Source of the DNA: Anseranas semipalmata
Taxonomy: Eukaryota > Chordata > Aves > Anseriformes > Anseranatidae
Assembly: GCA_013399115.1 (NCBI GenBank)
Contig: VXAA01005230.1
Span: 3,156-67,155 of the forward strand
Length of the DNA stretch: 64,000 nt
Direction: 5' to 3'
The notes beneath the pieces are model-generated. The model worked only from the letters and a program-made list of their open reading frames with translations, ran no database searches and was not told where the DNA came from. Position 1 is the stretch's first letter. The number at the start of each line of letters is the position of its first letter. This document shows positions 62,340-64,000 of the stretch, in pieces. The position numbers were made by a program, and so were the translations under genes.

Positions 62340-62560
62340 TGCTGAGCTGAAAAGCAAATACAGCTATCTGATTAATTGATTCTGACCTCATAAATATTAT
62401 ACTTTGGGGGCTCTAATGGAACTTCCTGAGGGCAAATTGCATGGTTCACCTCATCCATTTATATCTCTGGCTGACAGATGTACATTATGAAATGTCACTG
62501 AATATGCTGGCAATAAATGAGGTATAACATTAGTATCTTGGTTCTGTTTTCCTGAAGGAA
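62340..62560. promoter_or_regulatory. Conserved-noncoding-element candidate
   Basis: Repeat-free block with ATCTGATTAATTGATTCTGA, GAGGGCAAATTGCATGG and GCTGGCAATAAATGAGG words, including homeodomain-like and POU-like (ATTTGCAT-type) cores. It has no useful open frame. The call is based on texture alone. Confidence 0.25.
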
Positions 62561-64000
62561 CACTTTTGTTAAATGAATTCCACACCAGTAAAAATATTAT
62601 TCTCTACCATGTATACTTCTTTCTATTTTAATCAGTCTCCCAGAAATACATACCGGACTTCCAAAAACACAGAGCCCTAGTAAGTTAATAAAACAAGCTG
62701 CTCTTTTGTTGTGCATGTTTCCATTCAGAAGCTATATTGTTGGAGAATATTAGGCTGTGACAAGCATTTGATAGCGCAGTAGTTGCATTAATGTTGTGGT
62801 TATTATCTTTACTACCATGCAGTGAAAAGCAGTTAATTAAAATACAGTAAAGAAACTGCTCCCTTCCCCCACCCACACATAAACGAGACAATACATTTGT
62901 TGTTGTAGTCAGCATATAGTCTCCCTTGACCCTCTGCATGTATTTAGACGTTATTTCATTTTATTTTATTTTTTATTTTATTGCCATTTGAGACTGATAA
63001 AACAGCATATAGAGGTCTGGGGAATAACAGCAAATAACCATGACATGTGCAGTTTAACGAAATGATATACTGTGGTGCATTGCAATAAAACTCATAAGAA
63101 TATATGCCACACTCCCATAAGGTGCACAAATTCCGATAACACATTAATCCTTGCCAAGAGCAGGCCATGACTGCAAAGGTAACTTTGCCAAGGGATGGGG
63201 TGAGGGGAAAGAGAGGAAGGGAGGGAAAGAGGCTGAGGGAAGAACAGAGCTACTGGAAAGTGCGGTACTTGGAGGAAATAAACCATCCTTTGGGGATTAA
63301 ACCTACTTTTAACTATCCCCTTTCCTCCTGCTGTTAAGGCATAATTGTTATAAAGGACAGCACTGGAAAAACATGTAATTTATCTCTCACTAGTCACCGA
63401 CAGCTATTGAAGTCTTATGAGTCCAAGTGAGGCTAAAAGATATTTCATCATATACCACTACCCCTAAGACAGCTTCTGCAGAACTGCATGGTGGCTGGCT
63501 GCTACATCTCTGCACAAAGGCAGTGGTACAAGGAGTAGCCTACATTTGTAGCTGACACTGGCTACAGGCACAATCCCCTCTAAAAAAAAAACTTTTTTCA
63601 GCAAGCTCAAACCCCCTCTCTTCACATTGCACAAGGGGAGTAAGATAGTTAGGAAAATCACCCATTACAGGGTTTTGCCAAGGCTGCAAATAGAGGTTGC
63701 AAGTCAGCCATAAAACTGGTGCCTGTTACTACATCTGTGTATTTACTGATTTTTTCTCAGGCACAGACTACAGCTGTGCTGTAAAAGGATGGCACAGACC
63801 TCTCTCTGCCTGTGCACACAAGTGCACAGGTCAGCTGTCACTTCAGTCCTTATACTCTTTGAGTTCATACTTTCAAAAGGCTAGAAAGCATGTGCTAGAT
63901 GCAAAGAGAGCACCATCTAGCAATAAGAGCAGAAATACAAGGCATTGCTTTTGTAGCATCTCCTCCCTGCACACCGTGAATGCTTCTGGGAGCTGCCAGG

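Larger units (their letters stand above)
54791..64000. other. Gene-poor unique DNA to the window end
   Basis: No recognisable gene. A GC-richer patch follows the CR1 directly (54791-55320) and carries a 116-codon open frame that begins at TTG, contains AAAAA from a CAG repeat near 55003-55015 and resembles nothing known. The stretch also holds 18 A at 57302-57319, 14 T at 60765-60778, a second assembly gap and a TTTTA tract at 62958-62982. Blocks at 62990-63150 and 63260-63460 are complex, repeat-free sequence that could be conserved noncoding DNA. The final 500 bases show nothing recognisable. Confidence 0.58.

Overview
This window reads as nuclear DNA from a bird, taken from a draft assembly. 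The evidence is four recognisable CR1 LINE retrotransposon copies. Three have the octamer 3' ends typical of avian CR1 (TTCTGTGA or TTCTATG repeats) and one has a TTCTG pentamer tail. The background is AT-rich and CpG-poor, with A-rich and T-rich simple repeats, two 19-N gaps at homopolymer runs, and no bacterial, phage or organellar organisation. The species cannot be named from what is visible.

Layout. 1-1165 is unique AT-rich DNA. 1166-1710 is a young, 5'-truncated CR1 on the minus strand whose ORF2 C-terminus is still open to its natural stop. 1711-16264 is mostly unique, with a degraded ancient CR1-like piece near 6.5 kb, a GC-richer stop-poor patch at 7.1-7.6 kb and a heptamer A-rich tract at 13.1 kb. 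16265-16641 is a second minus-strand CR1 tail. 16642-43799 is a long gene-poor stretch of unique DNA with microsatellites and several blocks that look like conserved noncoding sequence. 43800-44977 and 53076-54790 are plus-strand CR1 copies covering the reverse transcriptase and C-terminal parts of ORF2, both broken by frameshifts and stops. The rest is unique DNA and simple repeats.

No host protein-coding gene, tRNA, rRNA or CRISPR array could be recognised. The window is probably intergenic or lies inside a very large intron. A few segments combine good splice signals with open reading frames, or with a plausible noncoding exon. They are listed at low confidence because AT-rich vertebrate DNA of this length produces such matches by chance. 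The only recognisable proteins are CR1 ORF2 remnants, and none of the four copies could move by itself. I found no convincing undescribed biological system. The items most worth checking are the splice-bounded candidate exons at 2154-2248, 33059-33150 and 36175-36259, and the conserved-element candidates near 31.8, 34.8, 37.6 and 41.0 kb.
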